Shown: positions 8,732 through 18,860 of the stretch, piece by piece
How positions within the stretch are numbered: the stretch's first letter is position 1
Layout: each line of letters opens with the position of its first letter
Source of the DNA: Streptosporangium pseudovulgare
GTDB lineage: Bacteria; Actinomycetota; Actinomycetes; Streptosporangiales; Streptosporangiaceae
Assembly (NCBI RefSeq): GCF_014648055.1
Contig: NZ_BMQJ01000001.1
Location: forward strand, 372,001-436,000
Direction: 5' to 3'
Length of the DNA: 64,000 nucleotides
The notes under the pieces: model-generated
Database searches by the model: none
Told to the model about the DNA's origin: nothing
The model's input: only the letters and a program-made list of their open reading frames with translations
Program-made: the position numbers and the translations under genes

Positions 8732-11700
8732 TCAGTCCTCGTAGAAAGCCCGTTCCATGACGCGCCGGGCGCGGCGGGTGACGCGGCGGTAGTCCTCCAC
8801 GAAGTCCTCGGTGCCGTCCGGCGGGTAGCCCAGGGCCTGGGAGATGAGCGCGCGCTCGCGGACGTCCACCGGGATGGAGTCGGCGGCCCTGCCCCTGACC
8901 AGGACGATGGCGTTGCGGACGCGCGAGGCGAACCGCCACGCCTCGGCGAGCGCGGCCTCGTCGTCGGACGGCAGCAGGTCCTCGGCGACGGCGGCGCGCA
9001 GCGCCTCCAGGGTGCGGGTGGTCCGCAGCGACGGCAGCCGCCCGGCGTGGCGGAGCTGGAGGAGCTGGGCCACCCACTCCACGTCGGACAGCCCGCCCGG
9101 GCCGAGCTTGGTGTGCAGGGCCGGGTCGGCGCCGCGCGGCAGCCGCTCCGCCTCCATGCGGGCCTTGAGCCTGCGGATCTCCCGCACGGCGGGGTCGGGG
9201 ATGCCGCCGGCCGGATAGCGCAGCGGGTCGGCCAGCTCCAGGAAGGCGACGCCGAGCGAGGCGTCGCCGGCCGAGAGCCTGGCCCGCAGCAGCGCCTGCG
9301 ACTCCCACGGCGACGACCAGCGCCGGTAGTAGGCGGCGTAGGAGGCGAGGGTGCGCACCAGCGGCCCCTGGCGGCCCTCGGGGCGCAGGTCGGGGTCGAT
9401 GAGCAGCGGCGGGTCGGGGGCGGGCAGCGCCAGCAGGCGCCGCAGCTCGTTGGCCACCGCGTGGGCGCCGGCGGTGGCGTCCCGCTCGGCGACGCCCTCC
9501 AGGGGCGAGTGAACGAACATCACGTCCGCGTCGCTGCCATAGGAGGGCTCGGCGCCGCCGAGGCGGCCCATGGCGATCACCGCGAACCTCGTGCCCAGCG
9601 GGGCGCGCCGTTCCATCTCGACCTTGTCGACCGCGGCGTCCAGCGCGGCCTGGAGGGTGGCGTCGTTCAGCGCCGACAGCGCCTGGCCGACCCGTTCGAC
9701 GTCGAGGTGCCCGGTGAGGTCGGCGACGGCCGTGCGGAACAGCTCGCGGCGGCGCAGGCCGCGCACCGCGGCGACCGCGTTCTCGGCCGTCGTCTGGCGG
9801 CCCGCCGTGGCCCGCGCCTCGCTCAGCAGCGCCTCCGGGGGGCGGGGGGCCAGCTCGGCGTCCGAGCCGAGCATCGCCACCGCCTCGGGGGCGTTCAGCA
9901 GCAGCCCGGTGGCGTAGCGGCTGGTGCCCAGCAGCCGGGCGAGCCGCTCGGCCACCGCGGTCTCGTCGCGCAGCAGCCGCAGGTACCACGGGGTGGTGCC
10001 GAGTTCGTCGGAGACCTGCCGGAAGCCCAGCAGTCCGGCGTCGGGGTCGGGGGCGTCGGCGAACCAGCCGAGCATGACCGGCAGCAGGGTCCGCTGGATC
10101 GCCGCGCGGCGGGAGACGCCGCTGGTGAGGGCGCTGATGTGGCGCAGCGCCCCGGCGGGGTCGGTGTAGCCGAGCGCCTCCAGCCTCGCCTGGGCCGCGG
10201 CGGCCGACAGCCGGGTCTCGGACTCGGGCAGCCGGGCCACGGCCAGCAGCAGCGGCCGGTAGAACAGCTTCTCGTGCAGCCGCCGGGCCTCCATGGCGTG
10301 CCGCCGCCAGCGGGCGGTGAACGCCTCCACCGGGTCGCCGGCCATGCCCAGCGCCCGGCCCAGCCGCCGCAGGTCGGCGGGGTCCGCGGGCACGACGTGG
10401 GTACGGCGCAGCCGGTGGAGCTGGAGCAGGTGCTCGACCCGGCGCAGGAACGCGTACGCCTCGGCGAGGGCCTTGGCGTCGTCGCGGCCGACGTAGCCGC
10501 CGCGCGACAGGGCGGCGAGCGCGGGGAGTGTGGCGCGGCGGCGCAGCAGCGGGTCCAGACGGCCGTGAACGAGCTGGAGGAGCTGGACGGCGAACTCGAT
10601 GTCGCGCAGGCCCCCGGGTCCCAGTTTGAGCTGGCGTTCGGCGGCCTCGCCGGTGTCCCTGCGGACGTGGTCCTCGACCCGCCGGCGCATGGCCTGCACG
10701 TCCTCGACGAACTTCTCGCGGGTGGCGGCCTGCCAGACCATCTCGTTCGCCGCCTCGACGTACCGCTCGCCGAGCTCGGTGTCGCCGGCGACCGGCCGGG
10801 CCTTCAGCAGCGCCTGGAACTCCCACGTCTTGGCCCAGCGCCGGTAGTAGGCCAGGTGGCTGGCGAGGGTGCGGACCAGCGGTCCGGCCTTGCCCTCGGG
10901 GCGCAGCGCGGCGTCCACCTCCCACAGCGCGCCCTCGGGGGTGGTGGCCGAGCAGGCCCGCATCATGCCCTGGGCCAGGCGGGTGGCGTGCCGGACCGCC
11001 TCGGTCTCGTCGCCGCCCTCCTCGGCCGGCTCGGCGACGAAGACGACGTCGACGTCGCTGATGTAGTTCAGCTCGCGGGCCCCGCACTTGCCCATCCCGA
11101 TGACGGCCAGCCGTACCGCTTCGGAGCCGGGGTGCTCGGCCCGCGCGACGGCGAGGCCCGCCTCCAGCGCGGCCCCGGCCAGGTCGGACAGCTCGGAGGT
11201 GACCTCCGCGAGGGAGGCGGCGCCGGTGACGTCGCGGGCGGCCAGGTGGAGCAGCCGGCCGCGGTAGGCGACGCGCAGCGCCGACAGCGTCTCGGTGCCG
11301 TGCCCGGCTGCGCGGGGCCGGGGGTCGCCGGGGTCGGCGCCGACCGCGCGCAGCAGCCCGGCCCGCAGGTCCCGGGAGGCGGGGCGCCGTACGGCCCGCT
11401 CGCCGGCGAGGAGGGCGACGTGCTCGGGGTGCCTGACCAGGTGCTCGCCGAGGGCGGCGCTGACGCCGAGGACGCCGAGCAGCCTCGCGCGCAGGCCCGG
11501 GTCGGCGCGGAGCGCGCCGAGGAGGCCGGGGCCGGCGGAACCGCTCGGATCTCCAGAGCCGCCCGAGCCGCTCGGATCTCCAGAGCCGCCCGAGCCGCTC
11601 GGATCTCCGGAGCCGCCGGGGCCTCCGGGGTTCCGTTCGGCGAGCCGGGTGAGGGAGGTGAGGGCCAGGTCGGGGTCGGCCGTGCCGACCAGGGCGTCGA

Positions 11701-11827
11701 GCAGGTCCAGGTCACCGGCCGCCTCGGGTCCCAGCTCGCCGAGCAGCCGCTCGGCCCTGGCTCCGTCGGCGAAGCCGAGCCGGGCCAGCCGCCCGGCGGT
11801 CGTCTGCATGCGTGGCACGGTCTCCAC
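8732..11827 (-). CDS. glnE: Glutamine synthetase adenylyltransferase/adenylyl-removing enzyme GlnE
   Basis: Bifunctional enzyme that adenylylates and de-adenylylates glutamine synthetase (target Tyr402 of GlnA) in response to nitrogen status. The product is about 1031 residues. The N-terminal nucleotidyltransferase half has GMGKCGARELNYISDVDVVF (about 245-262) and the C-terminal half has MGRLGGAEPSYGSDADVMF (about 752-770), the paired active sites of the family. GTG 11827 is chosen because GGAGG lies four bases upstream; ATG 11809 is possible. A 27-bp tandem repeat encodes a GSGDPSGSG-type linker near residues 70-95, absent from typical GlnE. In mycobacteria glnE directly adjoins glnA2; here 6.9 kb intervene. 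Confidence 0.96.
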   Translation of the reverse strand: METVPRMQTTAGRLARLGFADGARAERLLGELGPEAAGDLDLLDALVGTADPDLALTSLTRLAERNPGGPGGSGDPSGSGGSGDPSGSGGSGDPSGSAGPGLLGALRADPGLRARLLGVLGVSAALGEHLVRHPEHVALLAGERAVRRPASRDLRAGLLRAVGADPGDPRPRAAGHGTETLSALRVAYRGRLLHLAARDVTGAASLAEVTSELSDLAGAALEAGLAVARAEHPGSEAVRLAVIGMGKCGARELNYISDVDVVFVAEPAEEGGDETEAVRHATRLAQGMMRACSATTPEGALWEVDAALRPEGKAGPLVRTLASHLAYYRRWAKTWEFQALLKARPVAGDTELGERYVEAANEMVWQAATREKFVEDVQAMRRRVEDHVRRDTGEAAERQLKLGPGGLRDIEFAVQLLQLVHGRLDPLLRRRATLPALAALSRGGYVGRDDAKALAEAYAFLRRVEHLLQLHRLRRTHVVPADPADLRRLGRALGMAGDPVEAFTARWRRHAMEARRLHEKLFYRPLLLAVARLPESETRLSAAAAQARLEALGYTDPAGALRHISALTSGVSRRAAIQRTLLPVMLGWFADAPDPDAGLLGFRQVSDELGTTPWYLRLLRDETAVAERLARLLGTSRYATGLLLNAPEAVAMLGSDAELAPRPPEALLSEARATAGRQTTAENAVAAVRGLRRRELFRTAVADLTGHLDVERVGQALSALNDATLQAALDAAVDKVEMERRAPLGTRFAVIAMGRLGGAEPSYGSDADVMFVHSPLEGVAERDATAGAHAVANELRRLLALPAPDPPLLIDPDLRPEGRQGPLVRTLASYAAYYRRWSSPWESQALLRARLSAGDASLGVAFLELADPLRYPAGGIPDPAVREIRRLKARMEAERLPRGADPALHTKLGPGGLSDVEWVAQLLQLRHAGRLPSLRTTRTLEALRAAVAEDLLPSDDEAALAEAWRFASRVRNAIVLVRGRAADSIPVDVRERALISQALGYPPDGTEDFVEDYRRVTRRARRVMERAFYED
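11544..11617. repeat. 27-bp tandem repeat inside glnE
   Basis: Units 11544-11570 and 11571-11597 are identical and a third partial, slightly diverged unit runs to 11617. The period is divisible by three, so the frame is kept and the repeat encodes a Gly/Ser/Asp/Pro linker. Confidence 0.85.
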
Positions 11828-12069
11828 CGGCCCTCCGTCGTCTTCACGGTCACGAGTCGTCTTCACGGTCACCAGCGCGGGTGACGCCCTGACGGTCCGC
11901 CCCGGCGGCCGGGGACGCACGGCGGTGACCTTCAGGACCTCATGACCGGATCTTACGGCGCGGCGCCGCGAGTCCCCGATGCCGCTTTCCGGGGGACGAT
12001 GATGACCGGGCGGTGACCGGGGTGGCAGACTGGCCGGAACCTGGGTTCCGAGGAGAGTGTGGTGAGCCG

Positions 12070-12942
12070 GTGAGCGCTGTGAGTCCCGTCTTCGGCGAGG
12101 TCGCGGTCCCCGGCGGCGCGCTGCGCGTCGCGCGGTTCGGCACGGGGCCGCGCGTGGTCGTGGCGGTGCACGGCATCACCGCCTCCCTCATGTCCTGGGG
12201 CGCCGTCGCCCGGCGGCTGCCGGCCGACTGGTCGCTCGTCGCGATGGACCTGCGGGGCCGCGGCCACAGCGCCGATCTCCCCGGCCCGTACGGCCTGCCC
12301 CGCCACGCCGAGGACGTGAACCTGGTGGCCGACTCGGTGGGCGCGGCGCGGGACATCGTGCTGACCGGCCACTCGATGGGCGCCTACGTCGCCGCCCTCG
12401 CCGCGGCCGGCCGCGACTACGCGAAGGTCGTGCTGATCGACGGCGGGCTGCCGCTGCCGCAGGCCCCGGGCGCCGACCCCGACGCGGTGCTCGCCGCCAC
12501 GCTCGGCCCGGCCCTCACCCGGCTGGAGCGGACCTTCCCCGGCGTCGAGGCGTACGTGGACTTCTTCCGCGCCCACCCGGCCTTCGCGGGCGCCTGGCGG
12601 CCGGAGGTGGAGGAGTACGTCCGCTACGACGCGACCGGCCCGGAGGGGGCCGTGCGCTCGCGGGTCCGGGCGGAACCGGTCCGCCAGGACGGCCGGTGGC
12701 TGCTCACCGAGGGAGAGGCGATCGGCGACGCGCTGCGCGCGGCGCGGTCGCCGCTGTCGCTGCTGCGGGCGCCGCGCGGGCTGCTGGACCAGCCGGTCGG
12801 CATGCTGCCCGAGGAGGTCGCGGCCGTCTGGGCAGGGCGGCTGCCCGGGCTGCGCGACGAGGTGGTCGACGACTGCAACCACTACACGATCCTGTTCGAC
12901 GACCGCTGCGCCTCGCTGGTCGCCGACCGGCTGACCCGCTGA
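12070..12942 (+). CDS. Alpha/beta-fold hydrolase
   Basis: A hydrolase of about 290 residues with the oxyanion block VVVAVHGITAS, the nucleophile elbow TGHSMGAYVA (Ser), a possible acid Asp in LLDQP and the terminal His in CNHYTILFDD. These give a complete Ser-Asp-His triad. Substrate unknown; the fold covers esterases, lactonases and epoxide or haloalkane enzymes. Start is uncertain: GTG 12070 fits the family N-terminus but its nearest AGGAG is 14 bases away; GTG 12079 is an alternative. It is divergent from glnE and convergent with the hotdog gene. Confidence 0.8.
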   Translation: MSAVSPVFGEVAVPGGALRVARFGTGPRVVVAVHGITASLMSWGAVARRLPADWSLVAMDLRGRGHSADLPGPYGLPRHAEDVNLVADSVGAARDIVLTGHSMGAYVAALAAAGRDYAKVVLIDGGLPLPQAPGADPDAVLAATLGPALTRLERTFPGVEAYVDFFRAHPAFAGAWRPEVEEYVRYDATGPEGAVRSRVRAEPVRQDGRWLLTEGEAIGDALRAARSPLSLLRAPRGLLDQPVGMLPEEVAAVWAGRLPGLRDEVVDDCNHYTILFDDRCASLVADRLTR

Positions 12943-13058
12943 TCCGCGGGCGCGCGGTCTCCCGGGACGGTTTCCGCGCCGGCCGGCCGCTGGGGCGGCT
13001 CCGGCGGGACGTGCCCGCGCCCGCCTCCGGGAGCGGGCCGCCCGCGCTCCTGGAGGAC

Positions 13059-13089
13059 GGCCGCCCGCCGCGACGGCGGCGGGCGGGCC
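13059..13089. terminator. GC-rich hairpin between convergent genes
   Basis: CCGCCCGCCG (13061-13070) pairs with CGGCGGGCGG (13077-13086), extended by flanking GG/CC with a one-base bulge. It lies between the alpha/beta hydrolase and the hotdog-like gene and could serve both directions. Confidence 0.5.
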
Positions 13090-13145
13090 GGAGACCAGAT
13101 GATCCGGAAGGATCGGCCGGCCGGAGGATCCGGTCGCCCGGAGGG

Positions 13146-13871
13146 TCAGGCGGGGGCGATCCAGGTGGCCTTGGCGGCGGCGACCAGGGTGCCGTCCACC
13201 TCGTACACGGCGCTCTCACCGAAGAGCTTGCGGCCCTCGCGGCCGGTGGCGCGGGCCACCACGGAGTAGGTGCCGCCGGGGTAGACGCGGCGGTGGACCC
13301 GCGCGGTGAGACGGCCGAGCAGGGCGAACTCGCCGGGCTTGAAATGCGCCCAGCCGGTGGCGCAGTCGAGCGCGGCCCAGACGACCGCGTCGGGGACGAC
13401 GCCGTCGGTGTCGGTGACGGTCATCGGCACCCGCCAGCCGGCGGCCACCAGGCCGGTGTCGCCCACCGGGCCGGGGAAGATCCGCAGGCCGTCGCCGGGC
13501 GTGCGCAGACCGCAGGAGAAGCACCCGGGGAAGGCGTGGGCGGTGAAACCGGCGAAGCCGCCCTCGGCGCGGGCCGCCTCGTTGAACGGCACGAACCCCG
13601 GGGCTTCGAGCTCCTCGGCGACCGAGATGGCCTCCACCAGGAGGGCGCCGTCGTGGGTGAGGGTGGCGGTGTTGGCCAGGTGGCGCAGCTCCAGCTCGGT
13701 GTCGAGCGGGGTGGGCGCGTGCAGCGTGACCTCGACGGCCGAGTCGTGCCGGGCGCCGTGCGACGCCTCGGTGACCGTGCCCGCGATCCATCCGCCGTTC
13801 GCGGTGCCCTCCGGCCCGCGGAAACGCGCCGGAACGGTCAGCACGGTCTGCAGCTCGGCAGCCGTCGTCAT
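13146..13871 (-). CDS. Hotdog-fold thioesterase-like protein
   Basis: A 241-residue protein with two hotdog-like halves: an N-terminal half with PEGTANGGWIAGT and a C-terminal half with LDCATGWAHF and VYPGGTYSVVARATGREGRKLFGESAVYEVDG. Double-hotdog proteins of this type act on acyl-CoA or acyl-ACP thioesters, but no catalytic acid is certain here. A GCFSCGLRTPGDGL segment joins the halves; its CxxC may bind metal or be structural. GGAGG six bases before ATG 13871 supports the start. The gene stands alone. Confidence 0.65.
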   Translation of the reverse strand: MTTAAELQTVLTVPARFRGPEGTANGGWIAGTVTEASHGARHDSAVEVTLHAPTPLDTELELRHLANTATLTHDGALLVEAISVAEELEAPGFVPFNEAARAEGGFAGFTAHAFPGCFSCGLRTPGDGLRIFPGPVGDTGLVAAGWRVPMTVTDTDGVVPDAVVWAALDCATGWAHFKPGEFALLGRLTARVHRRVYPGGTYSVVARATGREGRKLFGESAVYEVDGTLVAAAKATWIAPA

Positions 13872-14303
13872 GCCGCACCTCCTATTGCCTTCACGGCGAT
13901 TGGTTCGTTAAGAAATCGTTTTGAACGGACCGACCGATTTTACCGGAGCCATCGCGTACCCGCCGAATCAGGGGTCCGTGACGTCCCGCCGGTCACGGGC
14001 GTTCCCCGGCCGCGGGGCGGCCGGCAGGTCTCGCCGGGAGACGCGGATCGCGGCGGCACGGGAGGGCAAGGATAGGGCACCGCGCGGCGCTTGCGCGGCC
14101 GGATTCCGGGTTTCGGTGAGATATGCTGCCCGTCACCGTCGCCTCACTAATGCCCTGGTTCATGCCGGTTCGTCCGGTGGACGGCCGGCCCCGCGGGTCG
14201 TGTCACCGATCTCCGCAGGCGGGGACAGCGGCTGTCGCGCGGCGGCGGCACGGTGACGAATCCGGTGCGCGAGGCTGGGCCCGGCGTGAAGAAGGGGTGT
14301 CAG
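13872..14303. other. intergenic region between divergent hotdog gene and hybrid kinase
   Basis: About 430 bases. The left 70 bases are relatively AT-rich (GATTGGTTCGTTAAGAAATC) and probably hold the hotdog gene promoter. A TATGCT -10-like hexamer at 14122-14127 could serve the kinase. No coding potential, repeats or stable hairpin stood out. Confidence 0.4.
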
Positions 14304-17300
14304 ATGACGCACTACGACGACGCCGAGCACGGGCCGGTGAGAGCGGGCGGGGCTCAGGTGTTCGCCGCCGACGACGAGGTCGGCAAGGACCTGGCGGTGG
14401 TGGACTGGCGGGCGACCCCGCTCGGGCCGCCGGCCGGGTGGCCGCAGAGCCTGCAGACGGCGGTGAGCATCCTGCTGGCGTCCCGGTTCCCCATGTGGCT
14501 GGCGTGGGGGCCGCAACTGACGTTCTTCTGCAACGCCGCCTACCGCCGCGACACCCTGGGCCGGAAGTACCCGTGGGCGCTGGGCCGGCCGGCCGACGAG
14601 GTGTGGGCGGAGATCTGGGCCGACATCGGCCCGCGGATCGGCACCGTGCTGGCGACGGGGAAGGCGACCTGGGACGAGGCCCTGCTGCTGTTCCTGGAGC
14701 GGGCCGGCTACCCGGAGGAGACCTATCACACGTTCTCCTACAGCCCCCTCAGGGACGACGCCGGCACGGTGGTCGGCATGCTGTGCGTCGTCAGCGAGGA
14801 CACCGAGCGGGTCATCGGCGAGCGGCGGATGGCGACGCTGCGGGACCTCGGCTCCGATCCGAGCGTGGTCCGCACCGAGCAGGAGATGCTGGCCTTCGCC
14901 TGCCGCCAGCTCGGCCGTAACCTGCAGGACCTTCCGTTCACGCTGACCTACCTGCTCGACGACGGCTGCGCGCGGCTGGCGGGGACGACCGGGATCTCCG
15001 ACGGGCACCCGGCCGCCCCGGCCGTCCTGCCGCTCGACGATCCGGACGGGGTGTGGCCCACGGCGGCGCCGACCCGCGGGGAGCCGGCGCTCGTGACACT
15101 CGGCGGCGACGCGTTCACCGGCCTCCCGTCCGGGGACTGGGCGGAGCCGCCCACGCAGGCGCTGGTGGTGCCGCTGCTGCAGCAGGGCGGCGCGCCGTAC
15201 GGATTCCTGGTGGCCGCGCTCAACCGGTACCGGCCCCTGGACGACGCCTACCGCGGGTTCATCGAGCTGGCCGCGGGACATGTCGCGGCGGGGATCGCCA
15301 GTGCCCGCAGCTACCAGGCCCAGCAGCGGCGAGCCGAGGAGCTGGCCGAGCTGGACCGCGCGAAGACCGTCTTCTTCTCCAACATCAGCCATGAGTTCCG
15401 CACCCCCCTGACGCTGATCATGGGGCCGGTGGAGGAGCTGCGCACCCGCCTGCAGGGGGCCGACGCGCAGGTGCGCGACGAGCTGGAGGCCATCCGCCGC
15501 AACGGGCTGCGGCTGGGCAAGCTGGTCAACACCCTCCTGGACTTCTCCCGCATCGAGGCCGGCCGGATGCAGGCCCACTACGAGCCCGTCGACCTGGCCG
15601 CGGTCACCGCCGAGCTGGCCAGCCTCTTCCGCTCCGCCGTGGACAGGGCCGACCTGGAGTTCCAGGTCGACTGCGTCCCCACGGACGAGCCGGTGTACAT
15701 CGACCGCGGCATGTGGGAGAAGGTGATCCTCAACCTTCTCAGCAACGCCCTGAAGTTCACCTTCGAGGGCTCGATCGGCGTCACGGTGCGCGGGGAGGGC
15801 GACCACGCGGTGGTGACCGTCGCCGACACGGGCATCGGCGTCCCGGCCGAGGAGGTGCCGCGGCTGTTCGAGCGGTTCCACCGCATCGAGAACGCCCGCT
15901 CGCGGTCCAACGAGGGAAGCGGCATCGGGCTGGCCCTCGTCCGGGAGCTGGTCGGCCTGCACGGCGGCACCATCGTCGCCGACAGCGTCGAGGGCGAGGG
16001 CACCCGCTTCACGATCAGCCTGCCGTTCGGCTCCGCGCACCTGCCTCCCGAGACGGTCGGGACGGCCGCCGACTCCGCCGCCGCGGGCTCCGTCTCCGCC
16101 GACCCCTACGTCCAGGAGGCGCTGCGCTGGCTGCCCGCGGACGACGCCGCGTTCACCGTGGACGCCGCGGAGACACCGCCCCACGACGCCTCCGCCTCCT
16201 CCGGCGCCGGCCCGGCCGTCTCGGCGCGGGTGCTGGTCGCCGACGACAACGCCGACATGCGCGACTACCTCGTCCGCCTTCTCAAGGGCGCCGGATACCG
16301 CGTCAGCACCGCGGGCGACGGGTGGGAGGCCCTGGACGCCATCCGCGCCGACGCGCCCGACCTCGTGGTCAGCGACGTGATGATGCCCCGCATGGACGGC
16401 CTGGCCCTGGTCTCGGCGCTGCGGAGCGACCCGCGCACCGCGGCCGTCCCCGTCCTGCTGCTGTCGGCGCGGGCGGGCCAGGAGGAGTCCATCGAGGGCC
16501 TGCAGGCCGGAGCCGACGACTACCTGGTCAAGCCGTTCGCCGCCGCGGAGCTGCTCGCCCGGGTACGGGCCAACATGGAGATGGCGCGTCTGCGCCAGCA
16601 CCAGGCCCGCTGGCGCACCGCCCTGGTGGACTCGCTGCAGGAGGCGTTCTTCGTCTGCGACGAGAACGGCGCCGTCGTCGAGATCAACAGCGCGTTCACC
16701 GACGTCCTCGGCTACGGCCCGGAGGACCTGCCCTACGCGCCCGTCCACCCGTGGTGGCCGGACGCCGACGCCGACCCGGAGGCCCACCGGCAGGTCGCCG
16801 ACGCCTTCTCCGACCTTCTCGGCCACGACAAGGGCGGCTACACCATCCCCGTCATCCACCGCGACGGGCACCGGGTGTGGGTCCGCGCCAGCTTCAACCA
16901 CGCGCAGGACCCCGACACCGGGCGCCGCGTCGTCGTCGGCACGTTCCGCGACGTCACCGCCGAGCACTACGCCATCCAGCGTGAGAGCGCCCTCGCCTCG
17001 CTGAGCACGGCCCTGTCCCGGGCCGTGAGCCTCCCCGACGCGCTGGCCGGCGCCCTGCGGGAGCTGCACGGCCTGTGGCGCGCCCGGTGCGTGCTGGCCG
17101 CCGTCTTCGGCGGCGACGAACCCACCCTGACCGCCACCGACGAATCGTTGAGCTGGCACGGGCTCTCCGCCGAACACCGCCGGGCGCTCGCCGGCCTGCG
17201 GGAGCGGCCTCCGCTGGCTCCTGTCGCCGACCGCACCGGGATGGGCGTCCTGCTGGAGCACCCCGAGGGTCCGCTGGCGCTGTGGGTCGATCTGGGCGGC

Positions 17301-18473
17301 CACCGACCCTTCACCGGCGAGGACCAGCTGCTGCTGTCGCTGCTGGCCGGGTATCTCGCCCAGGGTCTGGTCCGCGCCCACCAGATCGACCAGCAACGCG
17401 AGACGGCGATCGCGCTGCAGCGCGCCATCCTCGGTCCCGCCCGGCTTCCCGACGGGTTCGCCGTCCGCTACGAGCCCGCCACCCGCCCCCTGGAGGTCGG
17501 CGGCGACTGGTACGACACCATCACCCTGCCCGACGGACGCATCGGCATCGTCGTCGGCGACTGCGTCGGGCACGGCGTGGAGGCCGCCGCCGTCATGGGG
17601 CAGCTGCGGAGCGCGTGCCGCGCGCTGCTCCTGCAGGACGCCAGTCCGGCCCGCACCCTCATGGCCCTGGACCACTTCGCCGCCGGCGTCCCCGGCGCGA
17701 AGTGCACCACCGCCTTCTGCGGCGTCCTCGACCCGGCGACCGGGCTCCTGACCTACTCCAGCGCCGGGCACCCGCCGGGCATCCTCGCCTACCCCGACGG
17801 CACCACCAGCCTGCTCGACGGCGGGCGTTCCATCCCCCTGGCCGCCCGGCCGGGCAGGACCCGCCCCGAGAGCGAGACCGTCATCCCCGCCCGCGCCACG
17901 CTCATGCTGTACACCGACGGCCTGGTCGAGCGTCGCCGCCATCCGCTGGACACCGGCATCGACCGGGCCAGCCGGGCCGTCCAGGACGGCCGGGACACCG
18001 CCATCGACGACCTCGCCACGCAGGTGATGAGCCGTCTGGCGCCCGCCGACGGCTACAACGACGACGTCGCCCTGCTGCTCTACCGCCACCCCACACCGCT
18101 GGAGGTGACCTTCCCCGCCGAGTCGTCCCAGCTCGCACCCGTCCGCAGCGCGCTGCGGAACTGGCTCACCCAGTGCGACCTGCCCGCCCAGACCATCCAG
18201 AACGTCCTCGTCGCCGCCGGTGAGGCGTGCGCCAACGCCATCGAGCACGGCCACCGCCACGCCCCCGGCGACACCGTCCGCCTGAGGGCCGAGGCGTTCG
18301 TCGACAACCTGCGCCTCACCGTCGCCGACAGCGGCCGATGGAAACTTCCCCAGCCCGAGGCGAACGCCCACCGCGGCCGCGGCGTCGCCCTGATGCGCGC
18401 CATGATGCAGCAGGTCACCATCACGCCCAGCCCGTCCGGCACCACCGTCGACATGCTCATGAGGATCGCCTGA
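14304..18473 (+). CDS. Hybrid PAS-GAF-HisKA-REC-PAS-GAF-PP2C-HATPase signalling protein
   Basis: A 1389-residue sensor combining a two-component hybrid kinase with a partner-switching phosphatase and anti-sigma-type kinase. Order: PAS (about 25-160), GAF-like (200-340), HisKA with H363 in [10 protein letters not shown], HATPase ([25 protein letters not shown]), receiver with phospho-acceptor D691 in [15 protein letters not shown] (about 770-890), GAF-like (900-1030), SpoIIE-type PP2C phosphatase ([35 protein letters not shown]), then an RsbW-like HATPase ([10 protein letters not shown]). ATG 14304 is preceded by GAAGGGG; GTG 14253 is an alternative. Its stop overlaps the STAS gene start. No membrane helices, so it is probably cytoplasmic. 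Confidence 0.88.
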   Translation: MTHYDDAEHGPVRAGGAQVFAADDEVGKDLAVVDWRATPLGPPAGWPQSLQTAVSILLASRFPMWLAWGPQLTFFCNAAYRRDTLGRKYPWALGRPADEVWAEIWADIGPRIGTVLATGKATWDEALLLFLERAGYPEETYHTFSYSPLRDDAGTVVGMLCVVSEDTERVIGERRMATLRDLGSDPSVVRTEQEMLAFACRQLGRNLQDLPFTLTYLLDDGCARLAGTTGISDGHPAAPAVLPLDDPDGVWPTAAPTRGEPALVTLGGDAFTGLPSGDWAEPPTQALVVPLLQQGGAPYGFLVAALNRYRPLDDAYRGFIELAAGHVAAGIASARSYQAQQRRAEELAELDRAKTVFFSNISHEFRTPLTLIMGPVEELRTRLQGADAQVRDELEAIRRNGLRLGKLVNTLLDFSRIEAGRMQAHYEPVDLAAVTAELASLFRSAVDRADLEFQVDCVPTDEPVYIDRGMWEKVILNLLSNALKFTFEGSIGVTVRGEGDHAVVTVADTGIGVPAEEVPRLFERFHRIENARSRSNEGSGIGLALVRELVGLHGGTIVADSVEGEGTRFTISLPFGSAHLPPETVGTAADSAAAGSVSADPYVQEALRWLPADDAAFTVDAAETPPHDASASSGAGPAVSARVLVADDNADMRDYLVRLLKGAGYRVSTAGDGWEALDAIRADAPDLVVSDVMMPRMDGLALVSALRSDPRTAAVPVLLLSARAGQEESIEGLQAGADDYLVKPFAAAELLARVRANMEMARLRQHQARWRTALVDSLQEAFFVCDENGAVVEINSAFTDVLGYGPEDLPYAPVHPWWPDADADPEAHRQVADAFSDLLGHDKGGYTIPVIHRDGHRVWVRASFNHAQDPDTGRRVVVGTFRDVTAEHYAIQRESALASLSTALSRAVSLPDALAGALRELHGLWRARCVLAAVFGGDEPTLTATDESLSWHGLSAEHRRALAGLRERPPLAPVADRTGMGVLLEHPEGPLALWVDLGGHRPFTGEDQLLLSLLAGYLAQGLVRAHQIDQQRETAIALQRAILGPARLPDGFAVRYEPATRPLEVGGDWYDTITLPDGRIGIVVGDCVGHGVEAAAVMGQLRSACRALLLQDASPARTLMALDHFAAGVPGAKCTTAFCGVLDPATGLLTYSSAGHPPGILAYPDGTTSLLDGGRSIPLAARPGRTRPESETVIPARATLMLYTDGLVERRRHPLDTGIDRASRAVQDGRDTAIDDLATQVMSRLAPADGYNDDVALLLYRHPTPLEVTFPAESSQLAPVRSALRNWLTQCDLPAQTIQNVLVAAGEACANAIEHGHRHAPGDTVRLRAEAFVDNLRLTVADSGRWKLPQPEANAHRGRGVALMRAMMQQVTITPSPSGTTVDMLMRIA

Positions 18474-18769
18474 TGACCACGCCCCTTACCCTCACCCCCG
18501 GACACCGCCCGGACGGGGTCGCGCTCCTGACCGTCGCCGGTGAGATCGACATGAGCAACACCGACGTTCTCGCCGCCGCCCTCGACCGCGCCCCGGGCCC
18601 CCTGGTCCTCGACCTGACCGACGTCGAGTATCTCGACAGCGCGGGCCTGAGCGTCCTGTTCACCCACGCCGACCGCATCACGGTCATCGCCAACGACCTG
18701 CTGTCCCCCGTCCTGACCATCTCGGGGCTCGCCGAGCTCGCCACCGTCCACGACAGGAGACCCGAGTAG
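18473..18769 (+). CDS. STAS-domain anti-sigma factor antagonist
   Basis: A 98-residue protein of the RsbV/SpoIIAA type. The phosphorylatable serine is Ser56 in [10 protein letters not shown], preceded by the typical [12 protein letters not shown] strand. The start codon shares one base with the stop of the giant kinase/phosphatase (TGATG), so translation is coupled. The upstream protein contains both a SpoIIE-type phosphatase that could dephosphorylate this protein and an RsbW-like kinase that could phosphorylate it. No sigma factor gene is adjacent, so the target is unknown. Confidence 0.88.
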   Translation: MTTPLTLTPGHRPDGVALLTVAGEIDMSNTDVLAAALDRAPGPLVLDLTDVEYLDSAGLSVLFTHADRITVIANDLLSPVLTISGLAELATVHDRRPE

Positions 18770-18822
18770 GCGCGCTTCGGGGGCCCGCCCGACGTCGCCG
18801 GCCGGGCCCCGGGGCCGTGGGA

Positions 18823-18849
18823 CCCCGCCGGCGGTGTGCCGGGCCGGGG
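18823..18849. terminator. hairpin between STAS gene and glnA2
   Basis: CCCCGCCGGC (18823-18832) pairs with 18838-18849 around a five-base loop with a two-base bulge. It lies in the 91-bp gap between convergent genes. Confidence 0.45.
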
Positions 18850-18860
18850 AGCCCCGCAGG

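Noticed and set aside
14160..18371. A 1403-codon minus-strand frame opposite the hybrid kinase
   Set aside because: Repetitive Gly/Val/Asp-rich product and perfectly good motifs on the plus strand.
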